Shown: in pieces, positions 1 to 8,922 of the stretch
How positions within the stretch are numbered: position 1 is the stretch's first letter
Layout: each line of letters starts with the position of its first letter
Assembly (NCBI RefSeq): GCF_001183985.1
Contig: NZ_LFZW01000001.1
Location: 2,461,708-2,525,707 of the forward strand
Direction: 5' to 3'
From: Peribacillus loiseleuriae
GTDB taxonomy: Bacteria > Bacillota > Bacilli > Bacillales > DSM-1321
Length of the DNA: 64,000 nucleotides
Program-made: the position numbers and the translations under genes
Notes under the pieces: model-generated
The model's input: the letters and a program-made list of their open reading frames with translations, nothing else
What the model was told of the DNA's origin: nothing
The model's database searches: none

Positions 1-192
1 TTAAAACCAATTGCGGGTTATTTCCGTGCCTTCGTTGCACCAAGTTCTGTTTATGTACATAATGATCATTTCAGTTCACAAAACGAACTGGTTGATGCAA
101 ATGTATTAGAACGAATTTCTTTGCTAAGTGAAGAAATCGTTTTTATGCAAAAAGCACTAAAAAACACTAGCCACGTGAAGCAATTTATTTGA
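1..192 (+). CDS. NAD(P)H-dependent FMN reductase-like protein, C-terminal end
   Basis: Frame 1 is open from the first base to a TGA at 190-192, giving the last 63 residues of a protein that starts outside the window. The tail PIAGYFRAFVAPSSVYVHND and the helical end ELVDANVLERISLLSEE look like the C-terminus of flavodoxin-fold NADPH-dependent FMN reductases. Such enzymes supply reduced FMN, often to monooxygenases, or act as quinone/azo reductases. The assignment rests on a short tail only, so the exact substrate cannot be given. Confidence 0.55.
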   Translation, partial: LKPIAGYFRAFVAPSSVYVHNDHFSSQNELVDANVLERISLLSEEIVFMQKALKNTSHVKQFI

Positions 193-311
193 TTGAGCGA
201 TCTTTATTTTCTAAATATTATAATAATAACCTTGTTTAGCTCTTAGGGGTAACAAGTTTTTCCATTGAAAAAATTTCTAAATACAGTGCTAGATAGCAAG
301 GAGTGAATAAA

Positions 312-611
312 TTGCTATTAGATGTAGAAGAGACTATACACTTAACGGATTTATCTTTTATTAATGTTTGTAATGAAAACTACGGAGTTAATAGAGGTGT
401 TTTTAATACAATTGATGCTTGGTTTTACAAGCAAGGAATTCGTAACATTATAGAAAGACGGAATGGTATATTGTCTTTTCTTGAATTTATTAAGGGGAAT
501 TCTAAATTGGAAAATAACCGCTGTAAATTTGGTCAAGGTGGATTAATCATAAAATTAGAAGAATATTATTTTCAAAGAATAGAATCGTCGGTTTTTAAAA
601 ATTGCCTCTAA
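312..611 (+). CDS. hypothetical protein, about 99 aa
   Basis: I do not recognise this protein. The frame is also open from a GTG at 303, but AAGGAG lies at 298-303 and overlaps that GTG, so the TTG at 312, eight bases downstream, is the better start. The product is soluble-looking, with no signal peptide or membrane segment, and has two cysteines and an acidic N-terminus. It sits 43 bp before the aldehyde dehydrogenase on the same strand and could be its first operon partner, or a remnant of a larger gene. Confidence 0.4.
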   Translation: MLLDVEETIHLTDLSFINVCNENYGVNRGVFNTIDAWFYKQGIRNIIERRNGILSFLEFIKGNSKLENNRCKFGQGGLIIKLEEYYFQRIESSVFKNCL

Positions 612-654
612 TCTTTAGATGAAAAACATAAAGAGGGAAGGGTGACTAAAGAAT

Positions 655-2097
655 ATGACAATGATAGATAAAGTAACAAAAAAACAATTACTCATTAATG
701 GGGCATGGATCGATGCAAAAGAATATAGTCCACTTTGCTCCCCATATACAGGCGAAGTCTTAGCTGAAATCCCAATGGCAACAGAGGAAGAAACCGACCA
801 AGCTATTGATGCGGCGCAAAAAGCTGCGAAAGTAATGGCCAAAATGCCAGCCCATCAACGTGCAAAAGTGTTGGAAACATTGGCTCAACTTCTTGAAAAA
901 CGGAGAGAGGAAGCTGCTCAAATTATATCGATGGAATCAGCCAAGCCTATTACCACAGCTAAGGGAGAAGTGGATCGAACAATTGAAACCTACAAGTTTG
1001 CGGCTGAAGAAGCCAAACGAATTCATGGCGAAACACTTTCAATGGATGCGGCACGAGGAGGAGAAAACCGACTTGCCTACACGGTACGTGAACCAATTGG
1101 AGTAATAGGAGCAATTACACCTTTTAATTTTCCGATGAACTTGGTTGCTCACAAAGTAGGTCCAGCCATTGCAGCAGGTAATACAATTGTTCTAAAGCCA
1201 GCTAGCCAAACACCGCTATCCTCGTTGTTCATAGCCGAACTATTGCAGGAAGCAGGATTGCCTAAAGGAGCTTTAAATGTGGTCACGGGTGGAGGTAGAG
1301 TGGTAGGTGACAAGTTGGTCACCGATTCTAGAGTGAATATGATTACCTTTACAGGTAGCCCAGCTGTTGGGATTGGTATCAGCAATAAAGCAGGGTTAAA
1401 ACGCGTGACATTAGAACTAGGATCCAATGCAGCTGTTATTATTGACAAAGGAGTAGACATTGATAAGATTATTTCTCGATGTGTAATGGGAGCATTTTCG
1501 AACCAGGGACAAGTATGTATCTCATTGCAAAGGATTTATGCTCATGAAGAGATCTATGATCGTTTTGTTGAAAAATTTATCGAAGCAACGAAACTACTAA
1601 AAGTAGGTGATCCACTCAATCCGGAAACGGATGTTTCCGCTTTGATTTCCCAAAATGATGTTGAAAGAACGCTCAATTGGATTGAGGAGGCAAAACAAGA
1701 TGGAGCTGCTATTGCAACAGGTGGAATTAGGGAAGGCAATATTCTTCATCCGACCGTCATATTAGATGCTGACTCGCACTTAAAAGTGTCATGCCAAGAA
1801 GTGTTTGCTCCAATTGTTCTAATTAACAAGATCCAAACGGTGGAAGAAGCAATTAATTTGGTCAATGACTCTAAATATGGCCTGCAAGCAGGAATTTATA
1901 CGGACAATGTACATACAGCGCTAGATGCAGCAGAAAATTTACAAGTTGGTGGAGTGATGATTAACGATATTCCGACATTCCGTGTGGATAATATGCCTTA
2001 CGGTGGGGTGAAGGAAAGCGGTACAGGCCGTGAAGGATTGAAATATGCAGTTGAAGACATGACAGAAATGAAGCTGATTGTTTGGAACCGGAATTAA
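655..2097 (+). CDS. NAD(P)-dependent aldehyde dehydrogenase
   Basis: This 480-residue protein is a full-length member of the ALDH superfamily and oxidises an aldehyde to its carboxylate in the cytoplasm. Visible motifs are the cofactor-fold stretch ITPFNFPMN near residue 155, FTGSPAVG near 232, general-base Glu254 in LELGSNAA and catalytic Cys288 in SNQGQVCIS. LELGS instead of LELGG recalls the lactaldehyde, sulfolactaldehyde and phosphonoacetaldehyde branch. A GA-rich ribosome site (GGGAAGGG) precedes ATG 655. The stop overlaps the ribosome site of the YciI-like gene, so the two are co-transcribed. With the hydrolase and permease that follow, it suggests a small catabolic operon. The substrate is unknown. 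Confidence 0.9.
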   Translation: MTMIDKVTKKQLLINGAWIDAKEYSPLCSPYTGEVLAEIPMATEEETDQAIDAAQKAAKVMAKMPAHQRAKVLETLAQLLEKRREEAAQIISMESAKPITTAKGEVDRTIETYKFAAEEAKRIHGETLSMDAARGGENRLAYTVREPIGVIGAITPFNFPMNLVAHKVGPAIAAGNTIVLKPASQTPLSSLFIAELLQEAGLPKGALNVVTGGGRVVGDKLVTDSRVNMITFTGSPAVGIGISNKAGLKRVTLELGSNAAVIIDKGVDIDKIISRCVMGAFSNQGQVCISLQRIYAHEEIYDRFVEKFIEATKLLKVGDPLNPETDVSALISQNDVERTLNWIEEAKQDGAAIATGGIREGNILHPTVILDADSHLKVSCQEVFAPIVLINKIQTVEEAINLVNDSKYGLQAGIYTDNVHTALDAAENLQVGGVMINDIPTFRVDNMPYGGVKESGTGREGLKYAVEDMTEMKLIVWNRN

Positions 2098-2110
2098 GGA
2101 GTGAAGAAGT

Positions 2111-2368
2111 ATGCCTTACTATGCAGCGATGTTACACATGGTAGATACAAAAAAAAATACTGAAGTACGTCCACGCCATATCGAATATTTAGACGAACTT
2201 GATAAAAAAGGGAAAATTTTTGCAAGAGGACCATTCTTGGACGATTCAGGTGGACTTGTAGTGTATATTGCCGATTCGTTTGAAGAAGCTCTATCACTAG
2301 CGGAAGATGATCCACATATCGTTGAGGGAGCACGTCGACTTGAGCTTAAAGAGTGGAAAGTCGTCTGA
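2111..2368 (+). CDS. YciI-like family protein
   Basis: The 85-residue product has the compact ferredoxin-like YciI fold pattern: a strand starting YYAAMLHM, the helix motif RPRHIEYLDEL, the turn ARGPFLDDSGG and the closing strands GARRLELKEW. In this family a His-Asp pair in the central pocket is thought catalytic; His23 and the aspartates at 65-67 are candidates. AAGGAG at 2096-2101 gives a good start at ATG 2111, 13 bp after the aldehyde dehydrogenase stop. It probably acts on an intermediate of the same pathway, but no reaction can be stated. Confidence 0.85.
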   Translation: MPYYAAMLHMVDTKKNTEVRPRHIEYLDELDKKGKIFARGPFLDDSGGLVVYIADSFEEALSLAEDDPHIVEGARRLELKEWKVV

Positions 2369-2676
2369 AATAATGTTGAAGATAGGATAATGAATGTGTG
2401 TATCGTTACAAATTTAGGCTGTTAAGAATGACTGAATGCAAACCAGAGCGAGTTAACGCTTTTCTGATTGGCCGATTAGGGAGGCGTTAACACTAATTAA
2501 AGTTGGGGAATTAAGTTATTTAGTTATTGAGAAGACTGCTTAATTACAGTAAACCTGTACTTTTGAGCAGAATCAAAATTTAAAATTGGAACATGGTAAT
2601 GTAATTCTTCATCATTCAAATTAAATTTGGAAATACCATAATTTATAGAGGAAATGGTATTTAGGAGTGAGTCGTA
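2369..2676. other. 308-bp spacer with a GTTAACGC inverted repeat
   Basis: No gene is seen. An 8-bp perfect inverted repeat, GTTAACGC at 2452-2459 and GCGTTAAC at 2484-2491, encloses 24 bases. It could be a bipartite operator or a weak hairpin. A second inverted repeat close to the next gene is listed separately. Confidence 0.4.
2631..2662 (+). promoter_or_regulatory. inverted repeat before the cysteine hydrolase gene, possible operator
   Basis: AAATACCAT (2631-2639) and ATGGTATTT (2654-2662) are perfect complements separated by 14 bases. The right arm abuts the AGGAG ribosome site at 2663-2667. A protein bound here, or the RNA hairpin it can form, would affect initiation of the next gene. 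The regulator is unknown. Confidence 0.45.
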
Positions 2677-3348
2677 ATGGATATGAAAAAAACAGCTCTT
2701 CTATTGATTGATCTTCAAAAAGAAAGCGGCACATCAGATGTTGTTGGAATGAATGATATTGTTAAAAACGCTAAAACTCTTGTGAATATATGCCGCAAGC
2801 AAGGGATTCCTATCATTTACACTCGCCATATTAGCAGAGCTGATGCTATTGGTCTGGCAAATAAAGAACCTGTGAATGAAAATGGCGAGCCTATCTATTA
2901 TCATTCTGGCACGGATACGATTGAGATTATCGATGAAATAAAGCCTCAAGAAAATGATACCATTGTGGACAAATACCGATACAGCGGTTTCTATGAATCA
3001 AGCTTAGATTTAATGCTTAAAGGTTTAGATATTAAACACTTAATAATTGGAGGAGTTCTTACAGATTGTTGTGTATTAGCTACAGTATTAGATGCTTATT
3101 ATCGTGACTATCAAGTGAATCTTGTTAAGGATATTTGCGGTACGACAACGGTAGGAGCCCATATGGCAGCAACATTAATGATGGCCAATTGGGTATATGA
3201 TCTTAAAGTTTATGATACAAATCAAATAGCAAAGAGGCTGAATGGAGAGCAGCATCATGTCTGGGAGGCGACAAGTCCAGATCAACTTCAATTTTCACCT
3301 GACAATCTGAAAGAAATCTATTCAAAGTTATCATTAGAAAAGCTTTGA
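2677..3348 (+). CDS. cysteine hydrolase of the isochorismatase family
   Basis: This 223-residue enzyme has the complete Asp-Lys-Cys triad of the family: Asp12 in LLIDLQ, Lys99 in VDKYRYSGF and Cys132 in GVLTDCCVLAT. Members hydrolyse amides such as N-carbamoylsarcosine, ureidoacrylate, biuret or nicotinamide. AGGAG lies about nine bases before ATG 2677. The next gene is an NCS1 permease of the cytosine/allantoin kind, so a nitrogen-heterocycle breakdown product or ureide is the likeliest substrate. That is inference from context; motifs alone do not separate the subfamilies. Confidence 0.85.
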   Translation: MDMKKTALLLIDLQKESGTSDVVGMNDIVKNAKTLVNICRKQGIPIIYTRHISRADAIGLANKEPVNENGEPIYYHSGTDTIEIIDEIKPQENDTIVDKYRYSGFYESSLDLMLKGLDIKHLIIGGVLTDCCVLATVLDAYYRDYQVNLVKDICGTTTVGAHMAATLMMANWVYDLKVYDTNQIAKRLNGEQHHVWEATSPDQLQFSPDNLKEIYSKLSLEKL

Positions 3349-3365
3349 TAAATAGCTATTTATCA
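3346..3365. promoter_or_regulatory. perfect 20-bp palindrome over the stop codon
   Basis: TGATAAATAGCTATTTATCA is self-complementary over all 20 bases and begins with the TGA stop of the cysteine hydrolase gene. There is no following T-run, so it is not a classical terminator. It may be an operator for the permease gene or an RNA-processing hairpin. Confidence 0.45.
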
Positions 3366-3454
3366 TACTGTGAAATAATGTGGTTTTTAGGTTAATCTAA
3401 GGTGAACTTCAATTTGTTGCCCACTCTTTATAGAATGGTTTTTTTAAAAGAGAA

Positions 3455-3468
3455 TGTAAACGATTACA
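3455..3468 (+). promoter_or_regulatory. catabolite-responsive element (cre)
   Basis: TGTAAACGATTACA fits the Bacillus cre consensus TGWAANCGNTNWCA at every position. It lies 5 bp before the CGGAGGGG ribosome site of the permease, inside the leader. A site this far downstream would let CcpA block elongating RNA polymerase, so the permease should be repressed when glucose is plentiful. Confidence 0.75.
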
Positions 3469-3482
3469 GACGGAGGGGTTCT

Positions 3483-4877
3483 ATGAAAGTTGAAACTAGA
3501 AGTATTGAATACATTCCAGCTAATGAGCGACACGGAAAGGCAAAAGATTTATTTCCAATATGGTTTGGAGCCAATATGAATATAACTACACTTGTTTCAG
3601 GGTCGTTGCCAATTATGTTAGGACTTAATTTGTTCTGGAGTGTAGTTGCAATCGTTATTGGTTCGCTCATTGGTGCCATTTTTATGGCATCCCATTCTGT
3701 ACAGGGTCCTAAGCTGGGAATACCACAGATGATTCAAAGTAGAGCTCAGTTTGGGGTGATCGGCGCAATTATACCTTTGTTCCTTGTCATGTTTATTTAT
3801 TTAGGTTTTTTCGCCAGTAATACACTGCTTGCAGCACAAACCATAGGTGATATACTTCCAATTAGCCAAACTTGGAATATCATCATAATCGGTGCGATTT
3901 GTTTTGTAGTTGCACTTTATGGATACGATTTAATTCACAAAGTCCAAAAATGGTTTTCTGCTGCATCATTGCTTATTTTTTTGATTATGACCTACATTGT
4001 TTTTCAATTGCCAGTACCACAAGAACAATGGTTACCTACTAATATTGACGTGTCAGCGTTTTTTCTTGCGGTTAGTATTGCTGTTACTTGGCAGCTATCT
4101 TATGCCCCATATGTTGCAGATTACTCACGATATCTTCCAGTAGATACGCCGCCTAAAAAAACGTTTTGGTACAGTTATTCAGGGACAGTGATTGGAGCTG
4201 TCTGGATGATGATATTAGGGGCAGTATTAACCGTAGCGATTCCAAATTTCATGGATAATACGGGTAGTAATTTAGCGTCGCTATATGGAAGCTTTGCAAT
4301 CATCATGTATGTTTTGATTGTTTTTGGGCAACTTGCTATTAATGTTTTTAATCTTTATGGTGCATTTATGTCATCGGTTACGACTATTGAACCGTTTGCT
4401 AAATTCAAAGTTACACCAAAAGTTCGGATGGGGTTCTTGCTATGCATTACATTCCTTGCAACAATTTTATGTATTATGGGACAAGGAAATTTTCTTGAAT
4501 TTTTCCTGAATTTTATCTTTTTTATGAGTTATTTTTTGATTCCGTGGACTTCAATTAACTTGGTCGATTATTATCTATTGCGCCGAGGCGAATATAATGT
4601 TAAAGATATATTTGACCTTAATGGACAGTATGGTAAGGTCAATTGGATTGCTTCATTTGCATTTGTCGTATCAATCATTGCTGAGATTCCTTTTATTAAT
4701 GCTTCCTTTTACGTAGGACCAGTGGCAAAAGCACTGAATGGAGCAGACTTAGCTTGGGCTGCAGGATTATTTTTGCCAGCCATTTTATATTATTTCCCAA
4801 TGAAACGAAAGATTAGAAACACGATTATTGAATCTGACTTCCATCAGTTAGATGTTAAAAAGGTAGAAAAATTATAA
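3483..4877 (+). CDS. NCS1-family nucleobase/ureide permease
   Basis: A 464-residue integral membrane protein of the nucleobase-cation-symport-1 family, which imports cytosine, purines, allantoin, hydantoins or thiamin with Na+ or H+. The N-terminal HGKAKDLFPIWFGANMNITT block is typical, followed by about twelve hydrophobic segments and a positively charged tail. The frame is open 27 codons upstream to a GTG at 3402, but the GGAGGGG ribosome site places the start at ATG 3483. It follows the cysteine hydrolase and is probably the uptake step for that pathway. A cre site lies directly upstream and a terminator directly downstream. Confidence 0.88.
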   Translation: MKVETRSIEYIPANERHGKAKDLFPIWFGANMNITTLVSGSLPIMLGLNLFWSVVAIVIGSLIGAIFMASHSVQGPKLGIPQMIQSRAQFGVIGAIIPLFLVMFIYLGFFASNTLLAAQTIGDILPISQTWNIIIIGAICFVVALYGYDLIHKVQKWFSAASLLIFLIMTYIVFQLPVPQEQWLPTNIDVSAFFLAVSIAVTWQLSYAPYVADYSRYLPVDTPPKKTFWYSYSGTVIGAVWMMILGAVLTVAIPNFMDNTGSNLASLYGSFAIIMYVLIVFGQLAINVFNLYGAFMSSVTTIEPFAKFKVTPKVRMGFLLCITFLATILCIMGQGNFLEFFLNFIFFMSYFLIPWTSINLVDYYLLRRGEYNVKDIFDLNGQYGKVNWIASFAFVVSIIAEIPFINASFYVGPVAKALNGADLAWAAGLFLPAILYYFPMKRKIRNTIIESDFHQLDVKKVEKL

Positions 4878-4895
4878 TTCCTTTTTACTTAAAGT

Positions 4896-4947
4896 GAAAG
4901 GCTGATTTGGCGGCCGTTTTTTTGCAGGTGAGTTAGCCTTTCTTTTT
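4896..4947 (+). terminator. terminator after the NCS1 permease
   Basis: GAAAGGCT (4896-4903) pairs with AGCCTTTC (4935-4942) and is followed by a TTTTT run. The loop is long (31 bases), so the hairpin is weaker than most others in the window. Confidence 0.5.
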
Positions 4948-4961
4948 AGTACGTAACAAAA

Positions 4962-5162
4962 TTCACAATACGTGAATGGTTAAATGAACAACAAATAATC
5001 GAAGCAAATCTGTATGATAGCAATCTCCTAAGTGAATCTTTTGATTAAATAAGAAGAATATCAGTTCGACGACATGTCCATTTATCAGGATCAGGCTGTT
5101 TTGCAGTTGAATGGTTGTCATCTGGATCAAGAATTGGAACAAAGTATTACAACGTTAAATGA
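4962..5162 (+). pseudogene. decayed coding remnant, unknown family
   Basis: One frame runs about 66 codons with a single internal stop and no start codon. Before the stop it reads TIREWLNEQQIIEANLYDSN; after it, RRHVHLSGSGCFAVEWLSSG. The amino-acid content looks like real protein rather than chance, with a glycine/serine turn flanked by hydrophobic residues. I do not recognise the family. It lies between the permease terminator and the broken malic enzyme, in keeping with local erosion. Confidence 0.3.
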
Positions 5163-5309
5163 TTTTAAAGAAGCTGATGGTGGATGAATTAGCAAAAAAT
5201 ACTGATTCAAATGATTAGATATAGACTGTTTTACCAAGTAAGGGGCTTTTTTTTAAACTTCTTCCTTTATCTAATTAAACTTCTGAAAATTCGAATAAAG
5301 AGGGAAAAC

Positions 5310-6511
5310 ATGTCAACTTTACGTGAAGAGTCATTAAATAAGCATAAAGAAAAGCAAGGAAAGTTAGGCGTACATTCGAAAGTTCAAGTTCAAAACGCGA
5401 AGGATCTAAGCCTTGCTTATTCTCCTGGGGTTGCAGAGCATTCATGCAGATGAAAGAAAAGCGTATGATTATACGATGAAAGGGAATCTTGTTGCTGTTG
5501 TTTTGAATGGTACAGCTGTACTTGGTCTAGGTAATATTGGACCGAAAGCGGCTATGCCTGTTATGGAGGGGAAAGCATTATTATTCAAAACTTTTGCAGA
5601 TGTCGATGCATTTCCGATTTGCTTAGATACAACGGATCCAGACAAGATTGTTGAAGCTGTTAAATTGTTGGAGCCTACTTTTGGAGGAGTAAATTTAGAA
5701 GATATTGCTGCCCCTGAATGCTTTGAAATTGAAGAGCGGCTACGAAAGGTATGTAATTTTCCATGATGATCAGCATGGAACGGCTATTGTAACCACTTCG
5801 GGATTACTAAATGCTCTGAAACTAGTTGACAAAAGAATAGAAGAGATTCGTGTTGTAGTAAACGGTTCCGGTGCTGCTGGGGTGGCAATTGTTAAATTGC
5901 TTCTCCGTATGGGCGTAAAAGACGTCATTTTATGTGATACAAAAGGCATTATTTATGAAGGTCGCCTAGTTGGAATGAATCCATTTAAGGAGGAAATGGC
6001 CGATATCACTAATAAAGAACAAATAGTTGGGACATTGGGAGATGCTCTTGTGGGAGCAGATGTGTTTGTCGGAGTGTCTGTAGCCGGCGCTGTTACGAAA
6101 GACATGGTTCGTTCCATGAATCGTGACCCGATTATTTTTGCTATGGCAAATCCAATTCCAGAAATCATGCCAGAAGAGGCGAAGGAAGCAGGAGCACTGG
6201 TAATAGGGACAGGTCGTTCAGATTTTCCAAATCAGGTCAATAACGTACTTGCATTCCCTGGTATTTTTCGAGGGGCTTTGGACGTACGAGCGAAAGAAAT
6301 AAATGAAGAAATGAAACTGGCAGCTGTTTACGCTATTGCAGAATTAATAACTGATGAAGAGCTTTATGCTGATTATATCATTCCAGATCCATTTGACCCT
6401 AGAGTAGCTGCTTGTGTAGCAGAAGCTGCAATAGAAACGGGTGTTTCACAAAAAAATAGAGATGTAGCAGTAACTAAAAGGCGTCCATTAGCCTTAGCGG
6501 AAGAAAAATAA
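5310..6511 (+). pseudogene. NAD-dependent malic enzyme, two frameshifts
   Basis: The gene would encode a malic enzyme (malate to pyruvate plus CO2). It is read in three successive frames. Frame one begins at ATG 5310 (MSTLREESLNKHKEKQGKLG) and breaks near 5440 just after SPGVAE. Frame two carries [20 protein letters not shown] and the metal-site region PAAPECF-like [14 protein letters not shown], breaking near 5751. Frame three carries [11 protein letters not shown] and the nucleotide-binding NGSGAAGVAIVK. At each break about ten bases seem to be missing compared with the usual family sequence, which argues for true deletions rather than read errors. A good ribosome site (AGAGGG) remains. Confidence 0.85.
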
Positions 6512-6583
6512 ATGATTAATAAACCTAGCAGAAATAAAACTTTAATTATTAACCAAATTATATTTCGAAAAGCGTATCTATAG

Positions 6584-6618
6584 GTTGTTGAGATAATTCT
6601 TCTCAACAACTTATTTTT
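6584..6618 (+). terminator. terminator after the malic enzyme pseudogene
   Basis: GTTGTTGAGA (6584-6593) pairs perfectly with TCTCAACAAC (6601-6610) around a 7-base loop, then TTATTTTTAT. Confidence 0.75.
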
Positions 6619-7292
6619 ATCAGACAGTAGATTGGATAAAGAGAAGGCGATTATGAGACGAAATTATTATGTCATTTTTTATACATGAATAGTCTAAACA
6701 TTTATGTCAATAATTTGTGGTGCAAGTCTTACTAGTGTATTTAACTGCTGTTTTCGTAGGGTGTAAATTTTGCTCACTTTCAAAAAAATGAAAATTCAAT
6801 CAATTCAGAGCTTCATCCCTCATTGATTGTTAGTACAGTTCTAGTGTCGCTAAATCTTTGAAGGTTCAATAGATCACAGACTAATCTGATTTATATATTT
6901 TTCTTCCTTTGACGTTCTTATGGAACGTGTCAAGCATGTTGAATACGAAAAAGGTATTTTATCAAGTAAGTTTCCTTGAAAGTACCTTTTTCCAATGTTG
7001 GTAAATGTGATTACGGTAACTAGAATATAGAGTATTCATTTATTTTTATATTTCTTAACAGTCTAAGTTAATTCTATTGGATAGTATAAATTTTGTTACC
7101 ATTTTGCTGTTCATTTCATATTACTTTGACACTTTTTTGCATTCAATCAACTTATTGAAGCAAACTTTCAACATTTTTTTTCATGACTTCACTTGTAGAA
7201 TCACAGAATTTCCAAATGCGTTGTGGATTGCTAGAAAAGTAGAGAGCTAAATGAGAGGTTAAAATCTTAGAGTTAAAAGTGAGGAGAAAATA
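6619..7292. other. 674-bp intergenic region with one long hairpin
   Basis: No gene is seen on either strand. GAAAAAGGTA (6947-6956) and TACCTTTTTC (6983-6992) are the outer arms of a nearly continuous hairpin whose inner part TCAAG also pairs with CTTGA. It could act as a bidirectional terminator. The remaining sequence is A+T-rich without recognisable signals apart from the leader of the following gene. Confidence 0.4.
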
Positions 7293-8108
7293 ATGAACGA
7301 CTATAGTCCAAAAGAAATTGCAGATATTTCTATACAAAAAGGTCTTGAAAAGGTAAAACTATCTAATTTATCTCTTGCAGTTTTAGGTTTTTTAGGCGGA
7401 GCTTTTATTGCATTCGGATTTCTTGCCTATATTCGAGTAACTGGAACTATGCCTCATGAATGGGGAAGTTTAGTCACTTTTCTAGGTGCAGCTGTTTTCC
7501 CAGTCGGATTAGTATTGATCTTATTAGGGGGAGGAGAATTGGTTACCGGAAACATGATGACAGTGAGTATAGCTTACTTTGCAAAAAAAGTTACATTATT
7601 TCAGTTAATGCGTAATTGGTTATTAATTGCATTATTTAATCTGTTGGGTGCATTGTTTGTTGCCTATTTTTTTGGACATTTTATAGGTCTAACAGAGGGA
7701 GCCTTTTTAGAAAAGACCGTTTCAACTGCGCAAACGAAAGTGAATGATCCATTTTGGGTCGCTTTTGTTTCAGGAATAGGGTGTAACTGGCTTGTGGCTA
7801 TGGCCGTATGGTTATGTTATGGAGCGAAGGATTTCTTTGGTAAAATATTAGCAATTTGGATTCCAATCATGACTTTTGTATTAATAGGATTTCAACACGT
7901 GGTTGCTAACATGTTCATTATCTCAGCTGCTATCTTTTCAGGAAACCTATCATGGACTGAACTTTTATTGAATATCATTCCAGTATTTTTAGGAAATGCT
8001 ATTGGCGGAGCAATCTTTGTAAGTTTCTTATATTTTCTCGTATATAAAAAAGATGATGTTAAAATGGAAGGGCGTTCTGATGAAGAAAACAGGAGAAAAA
8101 TTGGGTGA
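7293..8108 (+). CDS. formate/nitrite transporter (FNT) family channel
   Basis: The 271-residue protein is a standard-length FNT channel that moves formate, nitrite or hydrosulfide across the membrane. Six hydrophobic segments are visible. Family landmarks include GGGELVTGNMM after the second segment, the pore-lining FQHVVANMFI stretch with its histidine near residue 200, and GNAIGGAIFV near the end. The GTGAGGAG ribosome site is a few bases before ATG 7293. It stands alone, with broken genes on both sides. Ion specificity cannot be read from the sequence. Confidence 0.88.
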   Translation: MNDYSPKEIADISIQKGLEKVKLSNLSLAVLGFLGGAFIAFGFLAYIRVTGTMPHEWGSLVTFLGAAVFPVGLVLILLGGGELVTGNMMTVSIAYFAKKVTLFQLMRNWLLIALFNLLGALFVAYFFGHFIGLTEGAFLEKTVSTAQTKVNDPFWVAFVSGIGCNWLVAMAVWLCYGAKDFFGKILAIWIPIMTFVLIGFQHVVANMFIISAAIFSGNLSWTELLLNIIPVFLGNAIGGAIFVSFLYFLVYKKDDVKMEGRSDEENRRKIG

Positions 8109-8395
8109 GTTGTGTAATACACCTTGATAATTAAAAAAAGATTGTTTCATTTTTTATATGATTAACATTTATTATAGATTGGACTTAATATACATTTTGA
8201 GTCTGTTCGATTTACCCATCCCAAGATTGTTCAATGAAGTTATCTCTACCTCTTCCGTTTTGCTTATATGTTGCAGGATAATATGGTTGTTCCTCTAAAG
8301 TCATTGTAGCAATTGATTTTGAAAATATTCCATTTTATTCTAGATCAATTTTAGATTTTACTGATTTCCTGAGTGATAACAAATAGCTGTTTTAT

Positions 8396-8705
8396 ATGAT
8401 CCACCCTCGTATATTAGTAGTAAGAGCTCTTCCCATCCAAACTTTTTTCAAAGTAACACTTCCGTTAATTAAGCCGGGAATTATTGCGGGAGCGGTAGTT
8501 GCGGCGGTCACATCATTCGGGGAAATCTCCATTTACCTTGTTTGTTTCCTCTCCATCTACTATTACAGTGCCTGTTCGAACATTTGGTTATATTGAACAA
8601 ACTTTTGATCCGAGCAACAATGCCATATCGGTCATATTTATTTTTGTTTCGGTTATTGAACTGATCATTATTGAAAAAACGATTGACTTATCAAAAGTTA
8701 TGTAA
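8396..8705 (+). pseudogene. ABC transporter permease fragment (spermidine/phosphonate/iron type)
   Basis: Only the C-terminal third of a binding-protein-dependent permease remains. The cytoplasmic loop reads FFKVTLPLIKPGIIAGAV, which is the EAA-type loop contacting the ATPase, followed by VTSFGEISIYL. Near 8535 the frame shifts, and the other frame continues SSPSTITVPVRTFGYIEQTF to the natural C-terminus. The N-terminus is absent. Domain order and motifs resemble permeases for polyamine, 2-aminoethylphosphonate or ferric iron uptake. It cannot be functional. Confidence 0.65.
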
Positions 8706-8742
8706 GTACACGACAAAATTCTGTTAAAGGGGGGATATAGAT

Positions 8743-8922
8743 GTGGGCCAGCACGCCCTTGATGAAAAAATAATCGCATTAAAGGACCAGGTTGTCTATT
8801 GGAGAAAAGGTATTACATATCCTCAGCATCTTTCTCGGTCCAAAATTGATGAAGATGTAATGCCGATTGAAATGAACATCATGATTCAAGAGATTTTTAA
8901 GTTTGTGCGTGTAGACATCTAA
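8743..8922 (+). CDS. small hypothetical protein, 59 aa
   Basis: A GTG at 8743 follows an AAAGGGGGG ribosome site by about eight bases, and the frame runs 59 codons to TAA 8920-8922. An ATG two bases earlier is in another frame and closes after ten codons. The protein reads LDEKIIALKDQVVYWRKGIT near the start and looks soluble and mixed-charge. No family was recognised. It ends just before a good hairpin terminator, which supports it being a real transcribed gene, or the end of a degraded one. Confidence 0.4.
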   Translation: MGQHALDEKIIALKDQVVYWRKGITYPQHLSRSKIDEDVMPIEMNIMIQEIFKFVRVDI

